From assembly GCA_022791055.1 (NCBI GenBank), contig JAAVYI010000032.1, forward strand, positions 1-64,000: a DNA stretch of 64,000 nucleotides, given 5' to 3'. Both the position numbers and the translations under genes were made by a program. Under the pieces are notes generated by a model, which saw only the letters and a program-made list of their open reading frames with translations, was not told where the DNA came from and ran no database searches. This DNA is from Clostridia bacterium. GTDB taxonomy: Bacteria; Bacillota; Clostridia; Christensenellales; Pumilibacteraceae. Shown in pieces: positions 17,203-24,985 of the stretch (position 1 is the first letter of the stretch; each line of letters starts with the position of its first letter).

Positions 17203-18054
17203 CTACCTCGCTTGTGCCGACAAATGCAGCACAATCGAAATTTTGCCGCCGTCCGCACCGATCAACGTGTCGTTCTCGTCCGATCCGTTCTCGAACGGCC
17301 ATTGCCATTCGAGCGTGAACGACTGGCTGCTTGCGGGCAGTATCACCATACTGTCGAGCCGCAACCGATCGATCGTTTTCCATTCTTCCGTTTGCACAAC
17401 AACGTTGTTCATGCGCAAGCGGAACAGAATCGGAAACGCCGGCACGACGTTCCCCTCGTACTGCGGCTCCAAATAAAACTCGTAGGCAATTTCAAGGTCG
17501 TGCGGGTTGTTGAGAATAAAGCCGTATTCGCCGCTGCTCCCCGGCAACACCGAATCGCCGAATACCGCTATCGTCTCTTGCGCGTCCCAAGCGCCGACGT
17601 CGTCCCGCACCTCGATCACCGGCCGCACATCCGGTTCCGGAGGACCGACGACCACCGGGGTCGGCATACCCGTCAAGGCAATCAGCACGATCGCCGCGAT
17701 CAGCAGCGCCGACAGCGCGCTTAAAACGACGATGCGCGGCACGTTCAACTGCCGCCGCCGAATTCGCCCCAAAAAACGGCCGTGTCCGTCGTACAGCTCG
17801 TCGCCCGTCAATCGGTACGTCGCCGCCCCGGACGTATATATGACCGTGCGGATATTGTTCTCCCCGGTCTCTTCCGATTGAACCGCCGCGATCTCGTTCC
17901 CGAACAAATCGTACAGCCCTGCGTCCGATATGCTGCCGATCCACTTTTCCGACGCATCGCAAAGTACGCGCGCATGTTGCGCACGTTGGAATTTGTCGGT
18001 GTCGGTAAACGCCCGCGCCGTCAATATGGAATTATACTCGAACGTCTCTCTCAT
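17203..18054 (-). CDS. Membrane-anchored TasA/camelysin-like protein
   Basis: 283 residues. Residues 1-~105 are a soluble N-terminal region (with YDLFGNEI and GHGRFLGRIRRR) that should be cytoplasmic; a transmembrane segment at ~110-130 (VVLSALSALLIAAIVLIAL) follows basic residues; the C-terminal ~150 residues should be outside. That part carries TasA-like features: a 'PGSSGEYGFILNN' strand, then 'FTLEWQWPFENG' followed by a 'DTLIGADGG' loop and a final beta strand. It differs from the free fibre subunit by lacking a cleavable N-terminus, so it may anchor the fibre to the membrane. The start at 18054 has only weak AGG; two hairpins lie upstream. Confidence 0.75.
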   Translation of the reverse strand: MRETFEYNSILTARAFTDTDKFQRAQHARVLCDASEKWIGSISDAGLYDLFGNEIAAVQSEETGENNIRTVIYTSGAATYRLTGDELYDGHGRFLGRIRRRQLNVPRIVVLSALSALLIAAIVLIALTGMPTPVVVGPPEPDVRPVIEVRDDVGAWDAQETIAVFGDSVLPGSSGEYGFILNNPHDLEIAYEFYLEPQYEGNVVPAFPILFRLRMNNVVVQTEEWKTIDRLRLDSMVILPASSQSFTLEWQWPFENGSDENDTLIGADGGKISIVLHLSAQAR

Positions 18055-18075
18055 ATTGCCTGACTTTCTTTTTTT

Positions 18076-18128
18076 GACGGATCGTGTACAACACAATCCG
18101 TCGCCGCTCCCCACTGTAAGAGGAGCGG
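18076..18128 (-). ncRNA. Two intercistronic hairpins behind the TasA-like gene
   Basis: GACGGATcGTGT (18076-18087) pairs with ACACaATCCGTC (18091-18102), and CCGCTCC (18104-18110) pairs with GGAGCGG (18122-18128). On the minus-strand transcript neither is followed by a U run (the first is followed by A7), so they are unlikely to be simple terminators. Stable 3' hairpins after a major-subunit gene often protect the upstream message and raise its dose relative to the genes behind it. Confidence 0.5.
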
Positions 18129-18158
18129 TTTCGGAGTTGTTTTTAGTCTTTTTCCGTA

Positions 18159-19004
18159 TTACGCAGTTTTTTGCACCTGTTCAACCGTAATTGTCAGGCT
18201 AAACGAAATCGTCGTGTCTGCTGTGTATGTCACCTCTGGGCTGACGCTCTTGTCAACGACCGTGATCGCGCCGCCCTCAGCGGTCGATACTGTTGCGTCG
18301 GTATAGTCCTTGTCGCCTGCGGCCGCGTAACCGAGAAGCGTATCGTATCTGTTGCCGTTCGTCGGGTTAGCCGTCGCGCCGTCGAACGCCCACGACCAGG
18401 AAAGTTTAAAATATTTCTTCGTTTCGGTCGTCGAGGCTGCTATTGTTCCGCCTTGCTTGCTCGCCAACGCCAATGCGGTTGCAAGCGTGCCGTCCGCCGT
18501 GATTTTGTCGCCTTCAGCGCCGGCTTCTTTAATCTCGGTGTAGGTCGTGCCATCCGCGCTGGACCAAATCGTCCATTTTACCGGCGACCAAACAGGATTT
18601 CCGTCCGTGCCTTTCAAAGCGACTTCTTTGACGTCGGCGCCGGCGGTAATTTTAATTTGTGCCGGAACTTCGGCGTTTCCGACAATGCTGAACGTCATTT
18701 CTCCGGTCGTCCCGGGCGCAACAGCCGCTTTCTTGGCAACAACGGCAACGCCGCTACCGTCGGCAACTTTTTTGGCCAAGGTCTCTTCGCCCGTAACCGC
18801 ATATTCTTTGCCGAACAAATCGTTGGCGTTCGCGCTGATGACAAAACCCCACTTGGCAACGGTGGCCGACTGCGTCGAGACGGATTTGCTTGTGACGTAC
18901 TTGGCAAACGTGATGCCGCACAGGCAGCCGATCGCAAGCAGCAACACCAACATGGCGGCGATGATAATGCCGCGCGTCTTTTTACCGGACTTTCTCTCTT
19001 CCAT
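18159..19004 (-). CDS. TasA/camelysin-like SipW-dependent fibre subunit
   Basis: 281 residues with the hallmark SipW-type N-terminus: basic start (ERKSGKKTR), one hydrophobic stretch at ~12-33, and a cleavage site after Ala34 in 'TFA-KYVTSKSVSTQSATV'. The mature part is a beta-rich camelysin/TasA fold with 'YFKLSWSWAFDG' and a 'RYDTLLGYAA' loop near the end. It has few aromatic or charged residues, consistent with an extracellular fibre. Start ATG with AAGGAG upstream. The operon context with SipW and the intercistronic hairpins behind it suggest it is the major subunit of the structure. Confidence 0.85.
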   Translation of the reverse strand: MEERKSGKKTRGIIIAAMLVLLLAIGCLCGITFAKYVTSKSVSTQSATVAKWGFVISANANDLFGKEYAVTGEETLAKKVADGSGVAVVAKKAAVAPGTTGEMTFSIVGNAEVPAQIKITAGADVKEVALKGTDGNPVWSPVKWTIWSSADGTTYTEIKEAGAEGDKITADGTLATALALASKQGGTIAASTTETKKYFKLSWSWAFDGATANPTNGNRYDTLLGYAAAGDKDYTDATVSTAEGGAITVVDKSVSPEVTYTADTTISFSLTITVEQVQKTA

Positions 19005-19090
19005 GTTTCTTCCTTCTCCTTTTGGAAATTTTATAGACTGTTTATTTGTGCGAGCGGGACATATCGGAAATGACCGCTCGATTTTTTTCG

Positions 19091-22000
19091 TCAGGCTGTC
19101 GCCGGATAGTAGACCTTTTGCGCGGACAAAGAGCAGTCTCTGTGGGCGATCCCGTTCAAAACGTCGGCACGGATTCGCTTATTATTCGGCAACCACCCGG
19201 CGGGCGTCACCCATACGCCGTTGACCGTTTGACCGTTCGTCGGCACGGGCTGATCATAGACATTGTTATTCACGTTCGCCGTATCGTTTACATCCAGCCC
19301 GAAAATGCGGAACGTCACGTTTTCGGTGTTTCCCTCGACCGTTCCGATCCCGAGCGGAATAGGCTTTCCCGACCACGCGCTGACGAACCACCAGTTGTGG
19401 ATCAAGTAACTGCCGTAATGCACGTACACGCCGATCTGATTGGCCGCGAAATCGTTTAACAACGAGTTGACCGAAATCGGGAACAGCGCCGCGTGGACGG
19501 TGATCGCCTGTTGCCGCTGCGCCGCCGACGAATAGCCCTTTGTCAGTAACTCCGTCTCGGTGTACGCGCCGAAATGCACGCTGCTGAAGTCCAAGACATT
19601 GATACCGTCCTGGCTGTTTTCGGTGCCGAACGTGCCGGCGCACACTTCGACAAGCGCCCGGTCGGTCTCGGAATTGCCGCGGATCATCGCCGCGCCGTTT
19701 TTGCCGTCGAACGCCCCGCCCTCGATGCGGATCTTTGCGCCGCCCATGACCTTGAGTCCGTAGTGGCTCATCGCGCCGGTCGCAACGGACAGGCCGGGCG
19801 TAACGCCGGCGGAATGCGTCAGGTTGCCGGCGAAATTTCCGTCGTATATGGTGATCGTCGGCAAAACATCCCCTATGTTACTGGACGCCGACACGCTGTT
19901 GCAATATGCGGCCGTGTACGTGCCGTGGTAGATCTCGATACTGCCGCTGCGGGCAAGAACGGCGTGGCCGCCGCCGTAGTTGGCGTAAAACCGCCAGTTG
20001 TCGTGGTTGGTGTTCGCGTTGGTATTGCCTACGCGGTATTCCTTTGTGCCGTGCACGTGTCCGGCGGTAGTGACCGTAATGTCTTGCAAAGTCGAGTTAT
20101 CGTCGCCCAAGACGATTTTGCCGCCCTGCACCTTGACGCCGCCGCCCACGCTGGCGGTAATATCGGCGTATTTCAGGTTGATATTTTCGAACTCGTCGCG
20201 GTTTTCGCCGCTCTGCACGCAAGCGACGGCAAAACTCTTGACCACAAGCCGCCCGTAATTGCTTGCGTTGCCGTAGACCTTATCGGCAACCGCTGCGATC
20301 TCGATATTGTCGTTGTCGTTATACAGGCCGCGGAAGTTGACCGTCAGTTTGCCCGAGGCCTTCAGCCGGCCGCCGACCACGCGAATGCCGTTTGCGTTTT
20401 CGTAGCGCGTGATCGAATCGGCGGCGGCGTCCCACGGAACGTAAATCTCATAGCAGTGCTTACCTGCGCGTATCGCCTCGTTGTCGGCCGTGTTGGCGTC
20501 TTCGATCGAACACGTCGTGCTGCCCGTACCCAGTCGGTTGATAAAACTTGTGACTGTATAGTTGTCGACATTGTTTACGCCGACTTTCTCGTTGCCGTCC
20601 GCATCTTGTCCGGCCTCGAAATCGATGTTGCCGTCGCCCAGATATACGGCCGACGCATTGTAGGCGGCGATCGCCCCGCCGCCGCGGAACGTCAAGTTAC
20701 CGCCGCGCACGGCGACGCCCATTTCCTGCGAACGAATGTTCGAGCGATCCATCAGCACCGCCCCGCCCGCATACTCGGAAGAGTCGAGATACACGCCGAT
20801 CGACGCCGCGCGCATCGCGTCCGTCGCACCCGCCGACACCGGATCGCCTTGCGCGTTCAGCCACTCCGTTTCGGTCGGTATATCGGTCGCTTGGTATTGC
20901 TTGACGCCGCCGATCGTCACGTCGGTATTGTGCAAATTGATTTTAACGGCGCGACTGACCGTGGTGCCGTCCGGCAAAAGCTCGCTCACGCTCGTTTTAT
21001 TGATCGCGTACACGCCGTAGCAATAGCTGTCCGAGTCGAGCGTGATACTGCCGTCGGTCAAAGAGATCTCGCCGCGCGTGCCGAACACGCCGTAGGAATG
21101 GCCGCCGTGCATATTGACGGCGACATTGTCCCCGGTCATACTGCTGGCCGTATCCGAGTCGCTGCGCCCGCGCGCCAGAATGCCGAACGTCGTTTGCGGC
21201 ACGTCGCCGTACAGCGCGGTTTTGCCGACGCCGACGATATTGATGTTTTCCTTGCCGTACTTGTCGAGGCCTTTGCCGATGTCTTTGTTGACCTCGATAT
21301 TGACCGTCTTATTGCCGTTTTGCACCGACCCGATCAGCTCGAGCGCGCCGCCGTTGACGAATACCGCCGCATCGCGGTACTGTCGGTCTGCGGGAAACTC
21401 GCCGCCGTGTTCCGCGCCGTTACCGGCCGAGTCGGCAACGGCGAACGGGTCGTCGGAATGCGAAATGGTGGCATGTTTGGTGATGTTGGCGTCGCGCAGC
21501 GTAACTTCGCCGTCGCTGACCGAAATGACGCTGCCGTTATACGCAGTAGCCGACTGCAATTTGTTGAGCTGCAACTTGCCGCCCGTCGCGCGCGTGCCGT
21601 CGCGGCCGACGCTTAAGATACAAGCGCCCTCGCTGAATTTGGCGGAATTGCTGCGCGTCTCGACGCCCTTCTGTACGGCGGGCAGGTCGTCGGGGTCGAC
21701 GGTAGCAAACTCGCCGGTCGTCGACACGGTCATAACGCCGCCGGTGATATAGATGCACGAGGTGTGCCAGGTGCCGAAATACGAATAGAAACTGCCGGCG
21801 AGCGACGTGCGCGCCGCCCCGGCCGTACTGTTGACGTCTACCGTCAAATTACCGCTTTGCATGGACACGGCGGCGTAGTTCGGCACGCCGGCGGGGTTTC
21901 CCTCGCCCGAATACAAAATGTCTTTATCATACGAAAAGAACATGACTTGCACCAGGTCGGTCAAATCGGTCGGCGTGCCGTCTGCGTTGTATGTACCTGT

Positions 22001-22876
22001 ATACGGGCTGCCGCTGACGACTTTCCCGTTGCCGTCCCGAGCCGCTTTGACGTAGTAGCCGTATGCGCGCATCGCGTCGGCAACGTTGAAATCGGTAAAG
22101 CGGTCGTTTGTCTCGCCGGCGACGGCGACATAGCCGTAGGTGTCGCGTTCGATCAGCGTCTCTGCGCCGCCGCCTTTGTAATCGACGTCGAAATAGATGT
22201 TGCCGGTGTTGCCGTCGCTGCGCACGGCCGGGCGCGGCTGCGCCTTGGCTTGCGGCGTCCACGTGCCGTCGGCATTGACGGTAAACACCTGCCCGACGTC
22301 GATCACGTCGCCGTGCGTGAACGTCTCGACCTGCGACGGCGTAAGCGATTCGGTTTGCGTATTCGCGCACAGCGTAGAGAAATACTCTTTCGGGCGGGGG
22401 CCGCTCTCGAATACGCCGCCGAATACGTTGAGCGTTCCGCCGGTGACGTTCAGCACGCTGCCGATCGGGTTGTACAGACCGCCGCCGCCCGCCGTGTCGA
22501 CGACGTTGAGCGTTTTGCCGGTCGGCACATTCAAAAGGTTGTTGCGGTTGTTACGCTCGATCTCGTTGCCGTTCAAGTCAAGCGTCAGATCGTTCTTGAG
22601 ATCCAGCGCGTCGCCCGTCATAATGATCGGGCCTTTGAGTTTATTCGACAGTTGCACGTAGTCGCAACCGCTTTTGATGGCGTTGATCAGTTCGCTCTGC
22701 GACTCGACCTCGTAGGCTTGCTGCGTGTTGTAGTCGAGCGAGCCGCCGCCGACCTCTGCGACGTATTTTGCGCGCGTGATCAGCAACGACATGGACAGCA
22801 CCAAAAGCGCCACCGCCAAACCGATTGCCGTTACCGCCGAATACAGATGTATGCGATTGTTATCCGCTTTGCGCAA
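19091..22876 (-). CDS. Large SipW-dependent beta-helix surface protein
   Basis: 1261 residues. The N-terminus has a hydrophobic stretch (~13-33) ending 'LLITRAKYVAEVGGG', the same AKYV cleavage context as the TasA-like subunit. The body is a long right-handed beta-helix, with many short turns such as 'LDLNGNEI', 'LNVTGGTLNVFGGVFESG' and 'GGALELIGS', similar to pectate-lyase-like adhesins; asparagine and glycine are abundant. There is no C-terminal transmembrane or sortase motif, so it is probably held by the fibre. The start is a TTG; GGAG lies very close and AGGAG about 13 nt upstream, so the exact start is uncertain by a few codons. No catalytic motif was found. Confidence 0.85.
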   Translation of the reverse strand: MRKADNNRIHLYSAVTAIGLAVALLVLSMSLLITRAKYVAEVGGGSLDYNTQQAYEVESQSELINAIKSGCDYVQLSNKLKGPIIMTGDALDLKNDLTLDLNGNEIERNNRNNLLNVPTGKTLNVVDTAGGGGLYNPIGSVLNVTGGTLNVFGGVFESGPRPKEYFSTLCANTQTESLTPSQVETFTHGDVIDVGQVFTVNADGTWTPQAKAQPRPAVRSDGNTGNIYFDVDYKGGGAETLIERDTYGYVAVAGETNDRFTDFNVADAMRAYGYYVKAARDGNGKVVSGSPYTGTYNADGTPTDLTDLVQVMFFSYDKDILYSGEGNPAGVPNYAAVSMQSGNLTVDVNSTAGAARTSLAGSFYSYFGTWHTSCIYITGGVMTVSTTGEFATVDPDDLPAVQKGVETRSNSAKFSEGACILSVGRDGTRATGGKLQLNKLQSATAYNGSVISVSDGEVTLRDANITKHATISHSDDPFAVADSAGNGAEHGGEFPADRQYRDAAVFVNGGALELIGSVQNGNKTVNIEVNKDIGKGLDKYGKENINIVGVGKTALYGDVPQTTFGILARGRSDSDTASSMTGDNVAVNMHGGHSYGVFGTRGEISLTDGSITLDSDSYCYGVYAINKTSVSELLPDGTTVSRAVKINLHNTDVTIGGVKQYQATDIPTETEWLNAQGDPVSAGATDAMRAASIGVYLDSSEYAGGAVLMDRSNIRSQEMGVAVRGGNLTFRGGGAIAAYNASAVYLGDGNIDFEAGQDADGNEKVGVNNVDNYTVTSFINRLGTGSTTCSIEDANTADNEAIRAGKHCYEIYVPWDAAADSITRYENANGIRVVGGRLKASGKLTVNFRGLYNDNDNIEIAAVADKVYGNASNYGRLVVKSFAVACVQSGENRDEFENINLKYADITASVGGGVKVQGGKIVLGDDNSTLQDITVTTAGHVHGTKEYRVGNTNANTNHDNWRFYANYGGGHAVLARSGSIEIYHGTYTAAYCNSVSASSNIGDVLPTITIYDGNFAGNLTHSAGVTPGLSVATGAMSHYGLKVMGGAKIRIEGGAFDGKNGAAMIRGNSETDRALVEVCAGTFGTENSQDGINVLDFSSVHFGAYTETELLTKGYSSAAQRQQAITVHAALFPISVNSLLNDFAANQIGVYVHYGSYLIHNWWFVSAWSGKPIPLGIGTVEGNTENVTFRIFGLDVNDTANVNNNVYDQPVPTNGQTVNGVWVTPAGWLPNNKRIRADVLNGIAHRDCSLSAQKVYYPATA

Positions 22877-22933
22877 AACTCCGTAGTGTCTCCTGTTTGC
22901 TTGCTTGTAGCGGGAGTGCCCGCCCTATCTTAT

Positions 22934-23980
22934 TTATTGCTCCTGCGTAAATACCGCGCTGACGCGGCAAGGCATCGAAACGCCCAGACATGTGCCGATT
23001 TCCACGGCGTGATAGTTGTCGTCCGCTTTTTCGGCGATCTCCAACGCCGTCTTTTCGGCGTTCCAGCGGACTTTGAAATCGTCCGTCGGCGTTTGCGGGG
23101 TCTGATCGGCGTATTTCTCGTTGCTCCACTTATAGCCCGCAAATATCTGCGGATCGAGCGCATGTAGCAGAACGGTGCGCAGTTCAAACGATTTCGATTT
23201 GCCCTCTTCGAGTATGTACTCGTTTTTGCTGTCTGCGTCGAGCAGCAGGTTGACGGTAACGCGGTAATAGGCAAACGATTCGGTATCGGTGACGGTAACG
23301 GGGCAAGCGAATTTGCCGGCGATCACGCCGTCCTTGGACTCTAAGTACTGCGCACCGAACGTTTTTTCGACGGCGGCCGCTTGCGTACCCGCTTGCAAGA
23401 CCGCGGTCGACGTAGCCGTATCGATCTTCAGTTCGCGCTCGGTGTCCAGTAATTCCGCATAGTCGTTTTCAATAATCAACTCTTTGCCGCCGTCGGCGAT
23501 CGAAGTGACCTTCGCCAGTGCGCCGGTCGCTATATCGACACAGTACATCGCGCTGGCTTTTTTGGCGTCTTGCAAGCGGACAGGCTCGTCCTCGCGCACA
23601 TCGGTCGGGTCGTAATGCTCCAGCATTTGAAACATGACCCGATCGACGAACGGCGTCGGCAGATAGAATACGAAGCTGTAGCTGTATTTCAAACCGTAGC
23701 GGCCGTTGTTGCGCACGGTCAACGTTGATTCCGACCAGTCGTTCATGCGAATGACGCGCGTATCGCCCTGCACTTGCTGCAAGAACGGCGCATTGATGAA
23801 CGAGCCTTTCCGACGATCGACGTCGATGCTGCACTCGATTTTGGCCACGCTCGAATCGGCCGCGGTCTTACGTTCGGAGACGTATGCGGCGTACGAATAG
23901 ACAAAGAATGTTATGGAGATTGCCAAAAGCAAGCATGAAAAACCGAAGAACACTTTTGCGCTTCTTTTCACCGACTTCAA
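22934..23980 (-). CDS. SipW-dependent secreted protein, first gene of the operon
   Basis: 348 residues, no named family. A hydrophobic stretch near residues 10-32 (VFFGFSCLLLAISITFFVY) is followed by 'SYAAYVSERKTAADSSVAKI', the same pattern as TasA-type signal sequences. The rest is beta-rich with an acidic, polar make-up and a 'YRVTVNLLLDAD' strand late in the protein. I place the start at the TTG (23978-23980), which has AAGGAGG eight nt upstream; the frame continues to 24031 without a ribosome binding site. It lies first behind the poly-G promoter and may be a minor or tip subunit. Confidence 0.72.
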   Translation of the reverse strand: MKSVKRSAKVFFGFSCLLLAISITFFVYSYAAYVSERKTAADSSVAKIECSIDVDRRKGSFINAPFLQQVQGDTRVIRMNDWSESTLTVRNNGRYGLKYSYSFVFYLPTPFVDRVMFQMLEHYDPTDVREDEPVRLQDAKKASAMYCVDIATGALAKVTSIADGGKELIIENDYAELLDTERELKIDTATSTAVLQAGTQAAAVEKTFGAQYLESKDGVIAGKFACPVTVTDTESFAYYRVTVNLLLDADSKNEYILEEGKSKSFELRTVLLHALDPQIFAGYKWSNEKYADQTPQTPTDDFKVRWNAEKTALEIAEKADDNYHAVEIGTCLGVSMPCRVSAVFTQEQ

Positions 23981-24119
23981 CGCAGCAACCTCCTTTCGAA
24001 TTTTGTTTGTCAACACCCCGTCGTCAATCAAAAAACCAAATTTGCACGTACAGCGATATTGCGTGTCGCCGCCACACGATCTTCTTAATAATATATAATT
24101 TTATAGGGGAGTATATATA

Positions 24120-24147
24120 ATTATACCCCCCCCCGTCGAAATGTCAA
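24120..24147 (-). promoter_or_regulatory. SigmaA promoter with poly-G spacer (candidate phase-variable)
   Basis: On the minus strand TTGACA (24142-24147) and TATAAT (24120-24125) are both perfect consensus boxes, separated by 16 nt. Nine of the 16 spacer bases, next to the -10, are consecutive G (read as C9 at 24126-24134 on the plus strand). Slipped-strand changes in the run would set the spacer to 15, 16, 17 or 18 and so change promoter strength. It points at the six-gene surface operon, giving a leader of about 130 nt. Confidence 0.8.
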
Positions 24148-24303
24148 GTATTTTGCGTCATGTGGCCGAATTTTCTGCTTACATTTTTCTCTTATGCCCT
24201 TTTGCCGCACGCTGTGCGCAACGCATATGCGCATGGCGGCAAGCACAGTTTCGACTTATCCACATCGCCGACGCGCAAAAATCGGACGCCGACAGCCAAT
24301 CAC

Positions 24304-24333
24304 TTGACAACCGTCGGGCTGTCGCTTTATAAT
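24304..24333 (+). promoter_or_regulatory. SigmaA promoter for the ECF-proS operon
   Basis: TTGACA (24304-24309), 18 nt, TATAAT (24328-24333): both hexamers perfect. An ATG begins eight nt after the -10, so the predicted transcript starts at or next to it. Confidence 0.88.
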
Positions 24334-24341
24334 ATTATAGT

Positions 24342-24437
24342 ATGCGCGCAAAAAACAAACAATTCTTTAAAAATGTTTTGCCGGCTGTGCGGCGAACGTT
24401 TCCCGTCGTTGAGCGCGGCGTGCGTGCGCGACCGTGA
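24342..24437 (+). CDS. Leaderless 31-residue upstream ORF coupled to the ECF gene
   Basis: ATG at 24342 lies eight nt behind a consensus -10 box with no room for a Shine-Dalgarno sequence. The peptide (31 residues, R/K-rich, beginning MRAKNKQFF) ends in a TGA that overlaps the GTG start of the ECF gene as GTGA (24434-24437). The arrangement explains why the ECF gene has no ribosome binding site of its own. The peptide sequence itself is not recognised; the ORF may matter mainly as a translational entry point. It could be coincidence, but frame, position and overlap agree. Confidence 0.55.
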   Translation: MRAKNKQFFKNVLPAVRRTFPVVERGVRARP

Positions 24438-24970
24438 CGGGTACCCGTATCAAAAAAGGCACGCTGTCGGCGTCGAAACACGTAGCGCTTGTCGCCGTGA
24501 TGTCGGCGACCCTGGTCGGCGGAAAGTTCGCGCTGTCGTTTGTGCCGAACATCGAGATCGTCACCACGCTTTTACTGGTGTACGCGTTCGTGTTCGGTCC
24601 GGACGCGGTGGCGGCGGCGCTCGTATTCTGTACCTGCGATATGCTGCTGTATCCGCCGTCGCTCGACGTCATTCTCGCCTATTACATATATTGGCCGCTG
24701 CTTACGACCGCCGGTTTTTCCTTGAAACTGGCCGGGGTCAAGACCGACGCGCCGTATCTGCTCGTAGCGCTTATTTTCACCGCCTGTTTCGGGTTGCTGA
24801 CGACGGCGACGTCGCATTTTATTTTGGGGCTGCCGTTCTGGCCGACCTACGTCGCGGGACTGGTGTTCTACGGGTTGCACCTAGTCAGCACGCTCATATT
24901 CATGCTGGTCGCGTTCAAACCGCTGACCCGCGCGCTCGAAAAACTCAATCGACAATTCAACGCCAAATAA
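24434..24970 (+). CDS. ECF transporter S component (substrate-binding membrane protein)
   Basis: 178 residues, five to six hydrophobic segments. The opening 'ASKHVALVAVMSATLVGGKFALSFVPNIEIVTTLLLVY' and the loop before the second helix resemble ECF-type vitamin S components that pair with a shared EcfAAT module. No substrate motif is clear and the energising module is not in the window. The GTG start at 24434 is coupled to the upstream ORF by a GTGA overlap. It lies 15 bp before proS and shares its promoter; a link to prolyl-tRNA synthetase is not known and is probably only cotranscription. Confidence 0.75.
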   Translation: MTGTRIKKGTLSASKHVALVAVMSATLVGGKFALSFVPNIEIVTTLLLVYAFVFGPDAVAAALVFCTCDMLLYPPSLDVILAYYIYWPLLTTAGFSLKLAGVKTDAPYLLVALIFTACFGLLTTATSHFILGLPFWPTYVAGLVFYGLHLVSTLIFMLVAFKPLTRALEKLNRQFNAK

Positions 24971-24985
24971 GGAGATATATAGATC

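Larger units (their letters stand above)
23981..24433. other. Divergent intergenic region between surface operon and ECF gene
   Basis: About 450 bases. It holds the poly-G promoter of the surface operon (24120-24147), an AT-rich stretch at 24088-24125, the promoter of the ECF operon (24304-24333) and a 31-codon upstream ORF (24342-24437). Between 24150 and 24300 I see no gene and no clear structure. Confidence 0.7.

Noticed and set aside
18076..18102. Hairpin read as a terminator
   Set aside because: On the operon transcript the stem is followed by A7, not U, so it is treated as an intercistronic structure.
19091..24031. Sortase-anchored or type IV pilus system
   Set aside because: No LPXTG-like motif, sortase, prepilin-type N-terminus or pilus ATPase is present; the AKYV cleavage context and Ser/His peptidase fit a SipW system.
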